A DNA stretch of 64,000 nucleotides from Nitrospira sp. KM1 (GCF_011405515.1 NZ_AP022671.1:2790001-2854000); one strand, 5' to 3'. Counted from the stretch's first letter, positions 53,430-62,055 are shown. The notes: generated from the sequence alone by a model not told the origin. Numbers and translations are program-made.

Positions 53430-53816
53430 AGTATCCTCCTCCTCCCACGCCCATTGAAGTCATCCCATTTCGTAGCGTTTGGGTTACTCTGTAAGAGCCG
53501 GATTCACCAAAAACGATTCACCGCTCGACGTGGTCATTCAGATCTTTCTCTATGGTGTACTACGCAGCAATTCCTATGCTGGATTGATCATGAGAAAGGG
53601 AGAACGCGATCATACTGAAAAGCCGAATTTATTAGAGTTGCTTAATGAAGAGCTCGAAGCGATAGGTGAGGCAATCATGCTGCATCTGTGTAGGTAAAGG
53701 ATAGACAGTCCTCGTTTGCGCCACGAAGCCATGCCGTCCCCGGACTCCAATTCGATGAACGCGGGAGTGTCAACGTTGTTGAAAACTGGGGAGGCGCACT
53801 TCTAAAATGCCCCACC
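53430..53816. other. Intergenic region between the sigma factor and trmI
   Basis: 387 bases between divergent genes. A plus-strand frame (53479-53697) ends in an ATG-initiated 35-residue peptide (from 53590) without a clear ribosome binding site; I do not call it. No palindrome or convincing promoter pair stands out, though both flanking genes must be transcribed from here. Confidence 0.4.
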
Positions 53817-54683
53817 ATGTCGAAACTTGCCGACGGCGAACGCGTTCATCTGATCGACAAAAGAGGGCGGCAGTACGCCGTCAACCTCAAGGCCGGTGAG
53901 ACGTATCAGTTCAGCGGGCATAAAATTCTTCATGACGACCTGATCGGTCGGCCTGATGGATCGGTGGTCACGCTCTCGGGCGGACTCATGATGATGGCGC
54001 TGCGCCCCACCTTCGGCGAGTACGTTCTCAAGATGCCGCGAGGGGCTCAGGTCTTGTATCCGAAGGACCTTGCACTCATTCCGATGTGGGCGGACGTCTA
54101 TCCGGGTGCTCGGGTTTTCGAAGCCGGCACGGGTTCCGGTGCGTTGACCATGGCGCTGCTTCGTGCAACAGGTCCCCGCGGTCTGGTGGTCACCTACGAA
54201 CTCCGCGAGGATTTCTCCAGGACTGCGGCGATCAACATCGAGCGCTACATGGGGAGACCATCGAATCTGATTACGCTTCGGCGGGACGCCTATGAGGGCA
54301 TCGGTCTTCTCGAGGATGGGATCCCGTTCGACCGGCTCGTGCTGGATGTGCCGGAACCCTGGCAGGTAGTCCCTCACGCCGCAAGCGTGCTGCGATCGGG
54401 AGGCGTGTATCTGAGCTTTGTCCCGACGGTGCCGCAAATTCAAAAGACCGTGGAAGCGCTGGAGCAGACCAACGCATTTGCAATGATCGAAACATTTGAA
54501 ACGCTCTTGCGCACCTGGTCGATTCATGGACGCAGCGTTCGTCCCGATCACCGTATGGTTGCCCATTCCGGTTTTCTTACCGTCGCCAGGAAAGTCGAAC
54601 CTGGTTTTTGGGGACCTGTCCGGCATGGGGAAGAGGCAAGGGATGATTCGGAATCAGACGATAACCAGGAGGACATGACGTGA
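53817..54683 (+). CDS. trmI: tRNA (adenine-58-N1)-methyltransferase
   Basis: 288 residues. A small N-terminal beta domain (about 1-65, GERVHLIDKRGRQYAVNL) precedes the Rossmann domain with PMWADVYPGARVFEAGTGSG and VVTYELREDF, then DRLVLDVPEPW with the catalytic-site Asp-x-Pro-x-Pro. This is the pattern of TrmI, which methylates A58 in the T-loop. A C-terminal acidic tail (EEARDDSESDDNQED) is added. Its TGA overlaps the GTG of the next gene. Confidence 0.92.
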   Translation: MSKLADGERVHLIDKRGRQYAVNLKAGETYQFSGHKILHDDLIGRPDGSVVTLSGGLMMMALRPTFGEYVLKMPRGAQVLYPKDLALIPMWADVYPGARVFEAGTGSGALTMALLRATGPRGLVVTYELREDFSRTAAINIERYMGRPSNLITLRRDAYEGIGLLEDGIPFDRLVLDVPEPWQVVPHAASVLRSGGVYLSFVPTVPQIQKTVEALEQTNAFAMIETFETLLRTWSIHGRSVRPDHRMVAHSGFLTVARKVEPGFWGPVRHGEEARDDSESDDNQEDMT

Positions 54684-55438
54684 AACAGCGAATGGCCGGC
54701 AAGGTCGCGATTGTGACAGGAGGAAACGCCGGCATCGGCGAAGCCGTGGCCAAGCTGTTCGCGCAGGAAGGTGCATCGGTGGTGATCACCGGCCGCCGGC
54801 AGGGTGAACTGGACCGCGTCGTCGAAGCCATTGCACATGCCAAGGGAAAGGCTATCTCGGTCGCCGGGTCCGTTACCGACGAAGCGCATGCCCGCGAGAC
54901 GACGCGACGGACGCTGGAGACGTACGGGAGAATCGACGCGCTGGTGAACAATGCCGGCATCGGAGATTTTGGGAAGCGGCTTCATGAAGTGGATGATGCC
55001 ACCTGGTCTCACGTGCTCGACGTCAACGTGACCGGAGTCTTTCGGATGACCAGAGCCGTGCTGCCGCAGATGCTGAAACAGCGAAGCGGCTCGATCGTCA
55101 ATGTATCCTCTATTGCCAGCCTGGTCGGAATTCCATTGCTGCCGGCTTATGCCGCCTCGAAAGGCGCCCTGGACGCGTTGACCCGCGCGATGGCGATCGA
55201 CTATGCAACAGACGGCATCCGATGCAACGTCATCACGCCGGGTCTGACCGAAACGCCGATGGCTGCTCCTTTGATGGCAAATCCGAGCCAGCTGAATCCG
55301 ATTCTCGACAACTATCCGATCAGGCGTACGGGCAAACCCGAAGAGATCGCGCACATGGTCCTCTATCTGTCATGTGATGAGTCGACCTGGGTCACCGGCA
55401 GTACGTTGAGAATCGATGGGGGCATGACCGCACGCTGA
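54680..55438 (+). CDS. Short-chain dehydrogenase/reductase
   Basis: 252 residues of the classical SDR fold: TGGNAGIG cofactor loop, NNAG, the catalytic Ser in NVSSIASLVG and YAASKGAL with Tyr and Lys, then GLTETPM and the C-terminal GSTLRIDGGM. It overlaps trmI by GTGA. Basic residues after the second strand (TGRRQGE) suggest NADP(H). It could be a FabG-like ketoacyl reductase, but no fatty-acid gene is adjacent and the substrate is open. Confidence 0.9.
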   Translation: MKQRMAGKVAIVTGGNAGIGEAVAKLFAQEGASVVITGRRQGELDRVVEAIAHAKGKAISVAGSVTDEAHARETTRRTLETYGRIDALVNNAGIGDFGKRLHEVDDATWSHVLDVNVTGVFRMTRAVLPQMLKQRSGSIVNVSSIASLVGIPLLPAYAASKGALDALTRAMAIDYATDGIRCNVITPGLTETPMAAPLMANPSQLNPILDNYPIRRTGKPEEIAHMVLYLSCDESTWVTGSTLRIDGGMTAR

Positions 55439-55506
55439 AAGCCGACAGTCTGGTATTCGATGCGGGTCGCAGCATAACTGTACTGCTGCTCGAATAGACG
55501 ATAACG

Positions 55507-56361
55507 ATGGATGCCAACGTCAATACTCAGTTCTGCGGAATCATCGGTAATCCAGTGGAGCATTCGCTTTCACCCGCGATCCACAACGCGGCGTTTCAAA
55601 AACTCGGTCTGAACATGGTGTATCTGGCCTGGCGGGTTGAGTCGATCAAAGAGGCTCTTCAGGGTCTTCGGGCATTGGGCAATTTTCGCGGGGCCAGTGT
55701 GACGATCCCACACAAGGTCGCCGCCATGCCGTTCCTGGATCACGTCGATCCGACCGCGCGTCATATCGGCGCGATCAACACGATCGTTTCGGACGGTGGG
55801 ATGCTGACCGGCTACAATACCGATGCAACTGGGGCGTTACATGCGTTGAACCGGCAGGGGATATCGACCAAAAACGAAACGGTGACACTGTTGGGTTCGG
55901 GAGGCGCTGCGCGGGCCATCGCGTTTGCGTTGACGATGGGGGCACAGGTCGGCCGCCTGTATCTTCTGGGAATCGAGGAAAAAGAACGGGTGACATTGGC
56001 GGACGATGTCAGATCCAAAACGTCCACGAACGTGATCGATGCGTATCTCGACGAGGCGGTGCTCATACGCATCCTGCCCGAGACACGGGTCCTGATTCAT
56101 TGCACGCCGGTCGGCATGACGCCCAAAGTTGGAAAGACGTGCGTGCCGCCGCAGTTGCTGCACCCAAACCTCACCGTTATGGACATCGTCTATAATCCCC
56201 GCGAGACGCAATTGTTAAGAGATGCGCGTCATGCTGGATGCCGGACTGTCGAAGGTTTGGATATGTTCCTCTATCAGGCAGTTGCCCAGTTTGAATTGTG
56301 GACGGGCCGCTCCGCTCCGGCCGATGTCATGCGCGCGGTATTGGAGTCGAGATTCACATGA
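55507..56361 (+). CDS. aroE: Shikimate dehydrogenase
   Basis: 284 residues. SLSPAIHNAAFQKLG and VTIPHKVAAM with the catalytic Lys, NTDATG with the Asp, then the cofactor loop LLGSGGAARAIAFAL; the C-terminal VYNPRETQLLRDARHAG is typical. Reduces 3-dehydroshikimate. The stop overlaps the aroK start (ATGA), so the two shikimate genes form an operon apart from the aromatic cluster at 31.6-37 kb. Confidence 0.95.
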   Translation: MDANVNTQFCGIIGNPVEHSLSPAIHNAAFQKLGLNMVYLAWRVESIKEALQGLRALGNFRGASVTIPHKVAAMPFLDHVDPTARHIGAINTIVSDGGMLTGYNTDATGALHALNRQGISTKNETVTLLGSGGAARAIAFALTMGAQVGRLYLLGIEEKERVTLADDVRSKTSTNVIDAYLDEAVLIRILPETRVLIHCTPVGMTPKVGKTCVPPQLLHPNLTVMDIVYNPRETQLLRDARHAGCRTVEGLDMFLYQAVAQFELWTGRSAPADVMRAVLESRFT

Positions 56362-56867
56362 ACATCGTGCTCATCGGCTACCGGGGCACCGGCAAGAGTA
56401 CAGTCGGCCGATTGCTCGCCACACAACTCGGCCGCACGCTCATCTCAACCGACCAGGAAATCGTCAAGCGGACCGGACAATCCATCCCCGACCTGGTAGC
56501 GGCGCACGGATGGGAGCACTTCCGAGATGTGGAATCGGAAGTCTGCCAGGAAGTCGGTGTGCGGGAGCATCTTGTGATCGATACAGGCGGCGGCGCGATC
56601 CTCAGACCTCAGAACGTCGACGTGCTGAAATCCAAAGGACGGCTGTTCTGGATGACCGCCTCGGTCGACACGATCAGCGCCCGCATCGGCGGCGATACCC
56701 AGCGGCCGTCTCTGACGGGAACCCGGTCGTTCGTCGATGAAATTGCCGATGTGCTTCGGGAGCGGACACCTCGCTACCAGGCTGCCGCCGACGTGACTAT
56801 TTCGACCGATGGCATATCGCCCAGCGACCTCACCGTTACCATTCTCAATCATCTGGGAATGGCGTAG
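56358..56867 (+). CDS. aroK: Shikimate kinase
   Basis: 169 residues: P-loop GYRGTGKS (7-14), STDQEIVKRTGQSIPDLV for shikimate binding, GGGAILR, and a LID segment with RPSLTG. The ATG at 56358 is fused to the aroE stop. Size and motifs are normal. Confidence 0.94.
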   Translation: MNIVLIGYRGTGKSTVGRLLATQLGRTLISTDQEIVKRTGQSIPDLVAAHGWEHFRDVESEVCQEVGVREHLVIDTGGGAILRPQNVDVLKSKGRLFWMTASVDTISARIGGDTQRPSLTGTRSFVDEIADVLRERTPRYQAAADVTISTDGISPSDLTVTILNHLGMA

Positions 56868-56888
56868 GTCATTAGCCATCGCACGACC

Positions 56889-56920
56889 TTGACAATTTCT
56901 CCTGCAAAGTGCTTGAAATG
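56889..56920 (+). promoter_or_regulatory. Possible promoter of tRNA-Arg
   Basis: TTGACA (56889-56894) lies 34 bases before the tRNA. The -10 region is unclear; TTGAAA at 56913 is the nearest candidate at an 18-base spacing. Only the -35 is convincing. Confidence 0.3.
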
Positions 56921-56928
56921 AACCCTGT

Positions 56929-57005
56929 GCGCCCGTAGCTCAGTTGGATAGAGCGTCGGGCTTCGAACCCGCAGGTCGCAGGTTCAATTCCTGCCGGGCG
57001 CACCA
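56929..57005 (+). tRNA. tRNA-Arg (TCG)
   Basis: A complete 77-nt cloverleaf with encoded CCA (57003-57005). The acceptor stem GCGCCCG/CGGGCGC is perfect. Anticodon loop CTTCGAA gives TCG; the outermost anticodon-stem pair (position 27-43) is a T-C mismatch. The 3' end of this gene borders the remnants of a mobile element and may have served as its attachment site. Confidence 0.94.
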
Positions 57006-57125
57006 ATCTTTCAAGTACTTCCATCCCGCTTCAAAGTTGATAGAAACCCTCAAAGTGTCCGTGTCGAATTCATCACACCTCCTCGGAGCGTAAGAGCAAA
57101 TAGCTGTGGGCCGAATGCCGTGTGG

Positions 57126-57326
57126 CTATGTGGTTATAGATGGGGCGGGATCTGCTCGCGAGCTAATAGCGAGCATTGAGGGACCTACTTCCCCCTTCGG
57201 CAGTGTGAGCGACACACCCTTCCGTTCCAATTCCTTGAGGTGAGTTTCTAAGACTTCCAGCTTGTACTCCCGCATGGATTTGCGGTGAAGGGATGCTGCG
57301 ACCTTCAGCTTGTCCGCGGTCACCAT
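57126..57326 (-). CDS. Ribbon-helix-helix-like small protein, possible remnant
   Basis: From an ATG at 57326 the 66-residue product contains ADKLKVAASLHRKSMREYKL followed by a second helix ETHLKELERKG. This helix-turn-helix spacing resembles the two helices of CopG/Arc-type ribbon-helix-helix proteins (K-x-AA-x-x-H-x-KS-x-x-EY). The N-terminal beta strand that reads DNA is very short, so it may be truncated. The frame extends upstream over a segment that overlaps the integrase-like scrap on the other strand. Plasmid- and island-borne RHH regulators are common, which fits the context. Confidence 0.4.
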   Translation of the reverse strand: MVTADKLKVAASLHRKSMREYKLEVLETHLKELERKGVSLTLPKGEVGPSMLAISSRADPAPSITT

Positions 57327-57400
57327 TTCAAAGAAAGGCTTAGGACATGCCGATCTCAAGACGGCAACCGTGTATATCCAGACGATGGACAGTGCCACGG
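57310..57400 (+). pseudogene. Tyrosine recombinase C-terminal remnant
   Basis: The frame reads KGLGHADLKTATVYIQTMD. LGH followed by T-x2-Y at the right distance is the box II signature of tyrosine recombinases, holding the conserved His and the nucleophile Tyr. No upstream catalytic Arg or core domain is found in any frame here, and the sequence after it no longer looks like an integrase. It lies 305 bases from the tRNA-Arg 3' end, as expected of a decayed tRNA-targeted island. The match covers only about 19 residues. Confidence 0.35.
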
Positions 57401-57643
57401 CTTCCATGCATGGGCAACATGAAGCCAGACTCTTGAATGTGGCTGAGCCTAGACGGGCTGCGGTGAGGGCACCGTTTCAAGTACCTCTGCAGGCTCTCAG
57501 CCATCAGGTCTCCTCGCCACCCGTCAATCCACTCGTTGACGTGTCGCGCGTGCGACCACCTGAACCGGTTGACGTTGTGGCCACACCATCCTCCCCGCAC
57601 GAGGACCACTGGCAAGAGTGGCCAGGCTGAGCAGAGAGGATCT

Positions 57644-57893
57644 ATGGAGACGAAGGATCAGTGCGCACTCGCTGACTCCACGGTGAAGGAAGCCATGCAG
57701 ATGCTCGGCATGGCGAAGAGCGTCATGTATCGGGCTCACCAATCGGGTCAGCTGGAACCGGGTTGGGCCTCGCTACAGGATGCGCGTGCGCCGCACATCG
57801 GTCATGCGGAAGCTGGCAGAGAGACAGGCTCAAGAGCTGCCTAGTGGCGCGGTCTCGGCATATGGATCTGGAAGGATCGTTCAGAGGGGATAG
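57644..57893 (+). pseudogene. Excisionase/AlpA-like DNA-binding protein, frameshifted
   Basis: The frame opening at 57644 encodes ADSTVKEAMQMLGMAKSVMY followed by RAHQSGQLEP, the pattern of MerR-like excisionase helix-turn-helix domains (TVKEAAELLGVSRSTVY type). At the GGG of 57760-57762 the sense shifts: the continuation VGPRYRMRVRRTSVMRKLAE and a matching basic helix lie in the +1 frame and run to a stop at 57893. In the original frame the sequence after LEPG looks random. One extra G would explain it. Such small proteins control excision in integrative elements. Confidence 0.45.
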
Positions 57894-59017
57894 CTGTCTG
57901 CGACAGGAGGCTTGGCTTTCATGAAGAGCTGCCTGACAGCAGGGAAGGGGTTAAGGGCACCAAGCCTGCCAAAGGGCCTGAACACCAGGGCCCATGCGCG
58001 CCGGATATCCTCGGTGTTATTCGGGAGAGCTGCGTGCAGCGTCAACGGCGTGTGGATGGTCGCTGATCCAACAGACAGCGGACAAGGGACGGCTTGGGAG
58101 ATATCCACCTTGTCAGTTGTGATTGCGTACCGATCATGAGCATCTATCTGATAATGAGGAAACAACCCCTTCTGATGGCTGCCAGGGATAAAGTGGAGAC
58201 AGCCGTTGTATGCAGTGACAGGCTGCAGGGGAATCCAAAAATGTAAGGTGTTCATAGGAAAAAACCGGTTGCGAAAGGCTTGATCCTGATGCCAGCGCGT
58301 ACCATGCAGCTCATGGGGCCGTTTATAAAGAGCCTGATCAAATGAGGCATAATTGGTCATTCCCCCAAGTTGCTGAGCAATGCGATGACAGGACTGAAAA
58401 GCAGTAGTCTCACGAATGGCGGGAGCAATCCTTAGCACATGATCGATGACGCCAAATGGATGACCCAAGGACTTAAACAATGGATCGATAATTCTCTGAA
58501 GGTGGACAATGTCGCCAGGAGTCGTGAGATTGGAAACGCTGAGAAAACCGTCACGCTGGAAAGCTTCGATCTCTGCTGCAGTGAGGTGTCGTTGCCCAAC
58601 ATGCGATGGGATGGAGTCAGTTTCTTTCCCTTGCGGGGCTAGTTTCGCAAGGCCTCTTTCAATGGTAGTGACGAGCACATCCCCTGTGGTACAGGGTTTC
58701 CACAAGCAAGCATAGGCACCATTCTTTTTCGCGAGTTCCCAGATGTCGCGGTTGGCGACGCGGGTAAGTACAATAACTGGCAATTTGGGAGCACTCGCAG
58801 CGGATACCGCATTGGCCAGAATCTGGAAGCCCGACATATCGGGCAGATCGAGCTCGAGCACCAGACAATCGATGCGCTCGCGCCGCAGAATCTCACATCC
58901 GATGTTCCCGGAGTAGGCTTCGAGAATCTGGTCGTCAGGAAAGATTCGCTTTAGACGATGAACGAAGTATTTGTGGTCGTCGGTGTCCCCGTCGATAAAC
59001 AATATGTTTATCCCCAT
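57881..59017 (-). CDS. Receiver-like domain fused to a phytanoyl-CoA dioxygenase (PhyH) domain
   Basis: 378 residues. Residues 3-125 fold like a response-regulator receiver: acidic pair D9/D11 region (FIDGDTDD), switch T85 (VIVLTR) and K107 (LWKP). The phosphoacceptor position in VLELDLPDMSG is E55, not Asp, which mimics phosphorylation. After a short linker (128-143) comes an Fe(II)/2-oxoglutarate dioxygenase of the PhyH family: QRDGFLSV opening, H243-x-D245 and H328 as iron ligands, R339/R340 for 2-oxoglutarate, and the HFIPGSH turn. The enzyme part is thus predicted to be active. GGAGGTG gives a strong start at 59017. It stands between mobile-element debris and a chemotaxis receptor. Substrate unknown. 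Confidence 0.85.
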   Translation of the reverse strand: MGINILFIDGDTDDHKYFVHRLKRIFPDDQILEAYSGNIGCEILRRERIDCLVLELDLPDMSGFQILANAVSAASAPKLPVIVLTRVANRDIWELAKKNGAYACLWKPCTTGDVLVTTIERGLAKLAPQGKETDSIPSHVGQRHLTAAEIEAFQRDGFLSVSNLTTPGDIVHLQRIIDPLFKSLGHPFGVIDHVLRIAPAIRETTAFQSCHRIAQQLGGMTNYASFDQALYKRPHELHGTRWHQDQAFRNRFFPMNTLHFWIPLQPVTAYNGCLHFIPGSHQKGLFPHYQIDAHDRYAITTDKVDISQAVPCPLSVGSATIHTPLTLHAALPNNTEDIRRAWALVFRPFGRLGALNPFPAVRQLFMKAKPPVADSYPL

Positions 59018-59161
59018 GGTGCACCTCCACCGGAACATCAGTATCGACCATATGAGGGCCTGCTGCAACCAATTTGCGTATGACGCTAAAGTAGGGGGAA
59101 AAAGACTTTCTTCAGAATTATGGCCCGTTCTTCTGAGCCCAGGCATTCAGGAATGGCGATT

Positions 59162-59407
59162 TTAGCTATTTATTCCACCGGCACACTCTTGCACGGTATG
59201 GCAGTCTTCGAGGATGGGTTGTATCTCTCGTTCGTTGGCGGCAATCATCAACAGATGAATTCCATAAACCGTCGCAGTGATGAGAAGGACCAGAAGGGCC
59301 CCGCACATTCCTATTCTGACGAGGGACAGCCGCAGGACCATGACATCGGGTTGGTCCGATGCCGTCCTGAACGCGGCCCGGCGGTTCACCCATGACCAGA
59401 GTGCCAT
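59162..59407 (-). CDS. Small membrane protein, 81 aa
   Basis: A basic N-terminal region (NRRAAFRTASDQPDVMVLRL) is followed by one membrane helix (about 34-53, MCGALLVLLITATVYGIHLL) and a C-terminal periplasmic tail with two cysteines (C69 and C75, DCHTVQEC). AGAGGGG precedes the ATG. The pair of cysteines at six-residue spacing could form a disulfide. No family recognised. It reads toward, and ends 145 bases before, the receiver-dioxygenase gene. Confidence 0.5.
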   Translation of the reverse strand: MALWSWVNRRAAFRTASDQPDVMVLRLSLVRIGMCGALLVLLITATVYGIHLLMIAANEREIQPILEDCHTVQECAGGINS

Positions 59408-59722
59408 GGTGGATGCCCCCCTCTACTAATTAAGGACGCACGACATGACTCGGTTCCCCACTAGGGGGCATCTCCCGCAACCGTGAGGAGAAGGGATCAA
59501 CCGCCTAACCGATTGGATTATTGAGAATGTATTCACGATCCTCTCCGCTCCTCCGCAGCCGCGAAAACTCGGTACCATGAGCCTGTGAGGCGGCCCGTCA
59601 AACAGAATACTTAAGTTTGTGGGTTGGAGGACCGACGAAGAAGTAGAAACTTCCTAGAACTACCTGGAGGTCTAATACGGTTGTATCCTTTGTCGTGAGC
59701 CTTTCTCAGGGAGGAGCTGAAC
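59408..59722. other. Intergenic region upstream of the chemotaxis receptor
   Basis: 315 bases without a gene. The right third holds the sigma-28-like site (59611-59638) and a strong Shine-Dalgarno (GGGAGGAG) before the receptor. The left part contains CTAGGGGGCATCTCCC-type short inverted repeats without a clear role. Confidence 0.4.
59611..59638 (+). promoter_or_regulatory. Possible sigma-28 (FliA) promoter of the chemotaxis receptor
   Basis: TTAAGTTT (59611-59618) matches seven of eight bases of the sigma-28 -35 (TAAAGTTT); 12 bases later ACCGACGA matches five of eight of the -10 (GCCGATAA). It lies 84 bases upstream of the receptor start. The spacing is one longer than optimal. Confidence 0.35.
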
Positions 59723-61099
59723 ATGTGGAACCGTACGAGTAGTGTTAATGATCTAAAGGGAAAGGCTGAAGCGATCGACAAGGTCCAGGCAATCATCGAG
59801 TTCAACCTTGATGGCACCATACTGACCGCCAATGCCAACTTCTTACAAACCTTGGGCTATACCCTTAACGAGGTGAAAGGGCGACATCATCGCATGTTCT
59901 GCGATCCCACTTATGTCAGCAGTCACGAATACGTCGCGTTCTGGGAGAAGCTGAATCGAGGGGAGTTCGACACAGGCGTGTATCGTCGCCTTGGCAAGGG
60001 TGGTAAGGAAGTGTGGATCCAAGCGTCATATAACCCGATCAAAGGCGCGCGTGGGAAGGTCTATAAGGTCGTCAAATTTGCGACGGACATTACGGCTCAG
60101 AAAAGGGCGCAAGTTGAGTTGGAGTCCTGCATGGCCGAAGCGCAACACTCACTCGCGGCCTTGGCACAAGGCGATCTCACGCTACCCATGCAAGGGACCT
60201 ATCAAGGTGATCTGCAGAAACTCCAAGTGAGCGTCAATACGGCGCTGACCAATCTCAGCCACACAATGGTGGCAGTGAAAGTCGCCGTTGATGTCGTGGC
60301 TGCGGGATCCGAACAGATCACCAAAGGCAACGAACATCTCTCGCAGCGGACCACGGAGCAAGCATCGGCGCTGGAACAAACGTCGGCTTCTATTGAGGAG
60401 ATGACCTCGACAGTCAGACGCAATGCCGATAATTCCAAACAGGCCAGTCAACTGGCAGTCGCCTCTCAGAATGTTGCCAACCAAGGTGGCGCGATCACAA
60501 AGAAAGCCGTCGCAGCCATGGGCGAAATCAATGAAAGCAGTAAGAAAATCGCTGATATTATTACGGTCATCGATGAAATCGCCTTCCAAACCAACTTGTT
60601 GGCGCTCAATGCAGCTGTAGAGGCGGCTCGAGCGGGAGAACATGGAAGGGGATTCGCGGTAGTGGCTTCTGAGGTCAGGAATCTCGCGCAACGGTCCGCG
60701 ACGGCCGCGAAGGAAATCAAAGGTCTCATCAATGAATCGATCCAGCGAGTGGCAGACGGTACCCAGCTGGTCAATCAATCAGGGACGACTCTGGATGAGG
60801 TCATGAGCTCGGTCAAGCGTGTCACGGATATCATTGAAGAGATCACCGCGGCCTCACAGCAACAGGCGACGGGCATCGATCAGGTCAACAAAGCCATCGC
60901 GCAGATCGATGAGACCACGCAACAGAATGCTGCGCTGGTTGAAGAGACGACCGCGGCGAGCCAATCCATGAAAGACCAGGCTCAGGAGTTGACCCGTCAA
61001 GTCGAACAATTCAAAGTCCATCAGGTGAAATCGAATCACGCCACCCGCTTGGCGGGTAACTGGGACCAGCCTGAGGTACTGAGGAAGGCAGTCGCCTAA
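59723..61099 (+). CDS. Soluble methyl-accepting chemotaxis protein with PAS domain
   Basis: 458 residues and no membrane segment. An N-terminal PAS domain (about 20-130; AIIEFNLDGTILTANANFLQ, GYTLNEVKGRHHRMF) is followed by a short linker, a HAMP-like stretch (ALAQGDLTLPMQGTYQGDLQ) and the MCP signalling domain with the CheA-binding hairpin tip DEIAFQTNLLALNAAVEAAR and GEHGRGFAVVASEVRNLAQ. Methylation-type Glu/Gln pairs flank it. PAS receptors of this Aer-like group sense redox or oxygen through heme or FAD. No CheA or CheW gene is in the window. GGGAGGAGCTGAAC gives the start. Confidence 0.92.
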   Translation: MWNRTSSVNDLKGKAEAIDKVQAIIEFNLDGTILTANANFLQTLGYTLNEVKGRHHRMFCDPTYVSSHEYVAFWEKLNRGEFDTGVYRRLGKGGKEVWIQASYNPIKGARGKVYKVVKFATDITAQKRAQVELESCMAEAQHSLAALAQGDLTLPMQGTYQGDLQKLQVSVNTALTNLSHTMVAVKVAVDVVAAGSEQITKGNEHLSQRTTEQASALEQTSASIEEMTSTVRRNADNSKQASQLAVASQNVANQGGAITKKAVAAMGEINESSKKIADIITVIDEIAFQTNLLALNAAVEAARAGEHGRGFAVVASEVRNLAQRSATAAKEIKGLINESIQRVADGTQLVNQSGTTLDEVMSSVKRVTDIIEEITAASQQQATGIDQVNKAIAQIDETTQQNAALVEETTAASQSMKDQAQELTRQVEQFKVHQVKSNHATRLAGNWDQPEVLRKAVA

Positions 61100-62055
61100 C
61101 CACTTCATCATTCCCCCCACGTCCATCTCCCATGCGCCAGCTCTTGCTGGAAGTCGTTCAAGACAGCCGAAGATCCTATGTGCAATGCGGGTAGACGATT
61201 GATCTGATTGTCCTGAGCGCCGATTGTCTCGAAACCCCAGTCTTGCAAATAGATTTGGACAGGGGTGCCGTGGCCCAGGTTTTTGCGAAACGGCCCCATT
61301 ACAAGGTGACGGTGTCACGTCCCTTCTTCTCACCGCGAAATCTTATGCTCACGTACCGAGGATCCGGACTGAAAAAGGTTCTGCATTATGAAGGGCTCGG
61401 CGAGGCTTGTACCTGCACGGGTTCAGAGATCCGGCCTAACCGCTGCACCGTGTGCTGTGCCTTCCATCCCACAGAAGGGTATCAGTCTTTGGACGTGCTC
61501 GAAAATACGCTTCTGAAACCATGGTGCGCAAATAATGGTGAACGAACGGAAGTAGGAGGGAACCGACCTGGCAGTACCATCTTAGCTTATCCAGAATGCA
61601 TCCACGTTTCTTTATGGAGACGAGGAAGCGTCAAGGCTTCATCAAAACCGCCCCTGCCCCAAATGCGAGAGCTTTAAAAGGTCGATCGACAGGTCTTCAT
61701 TTCGTTCAGATCGCATCCAATTGGTGGGACCGTCGTTACCAAGCATAAGACGGACTCTGCAAACTGGATCTGTCAAGATTGCGGTCAAAAGTCGAGCGAA
61801 GACGATCGGTAGCACACAACATAAAAACCGGCCGGCCGCAACGAATCATAGGTCCAGGTGGGGCTGCCAAACCAACCGAGCGGTGATGAGTCGGACGAAG
61901 AGAGCACTTTTGCGCCGTCTCGTGTCACCTGCGGTTCCGACTGGCAAGGGACCGATGTTACACCGGCTGCCTCGGGGTATGCGGAATGGGCGGCGGCCAC
62001 CCTGAGGTGCCGCTATTCATGGCGGTAAGGGACAGGGTTGAAATCATGAGAGAGG
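61100..62055. other. Gene-poor kilobase
   Basis: 956 bases without a supported gene. Frames of up to 144 codons occur (61243-61677, plus), but they show no family motif, no ribosome binding site and irregular composition. On the minus strand a stretch near 61170-61270 (QIYLQDWGFETIGAQD) faintly resembles the start of a receiver domain and may be a relic. Decayed accessory DNA is the simplest reading. Confidence 0.4.

Noticed and set aside
53479-53697. 72-codon plus-strand frame upstream of trmI
   Set aside because: TTG start without a ribosome binding site; only a 35-residue ATG peptide remains, too little to support.
57340-57615. 91-codon minus-strand frame in the mobile-element scar
   Set aside because: Basic and Trp-rich, briefly considered as a transposase end, but no DDE, HUH or other transposase motif is visible.
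61243-61677. 144-codon plus-strand frame in the gene-poor kilobase
   Set aside because: Contains scattered cysteines (CTC, CTVCC) that looked like a metal site, but no family, no Shine-Dalgarno and irregular composition.
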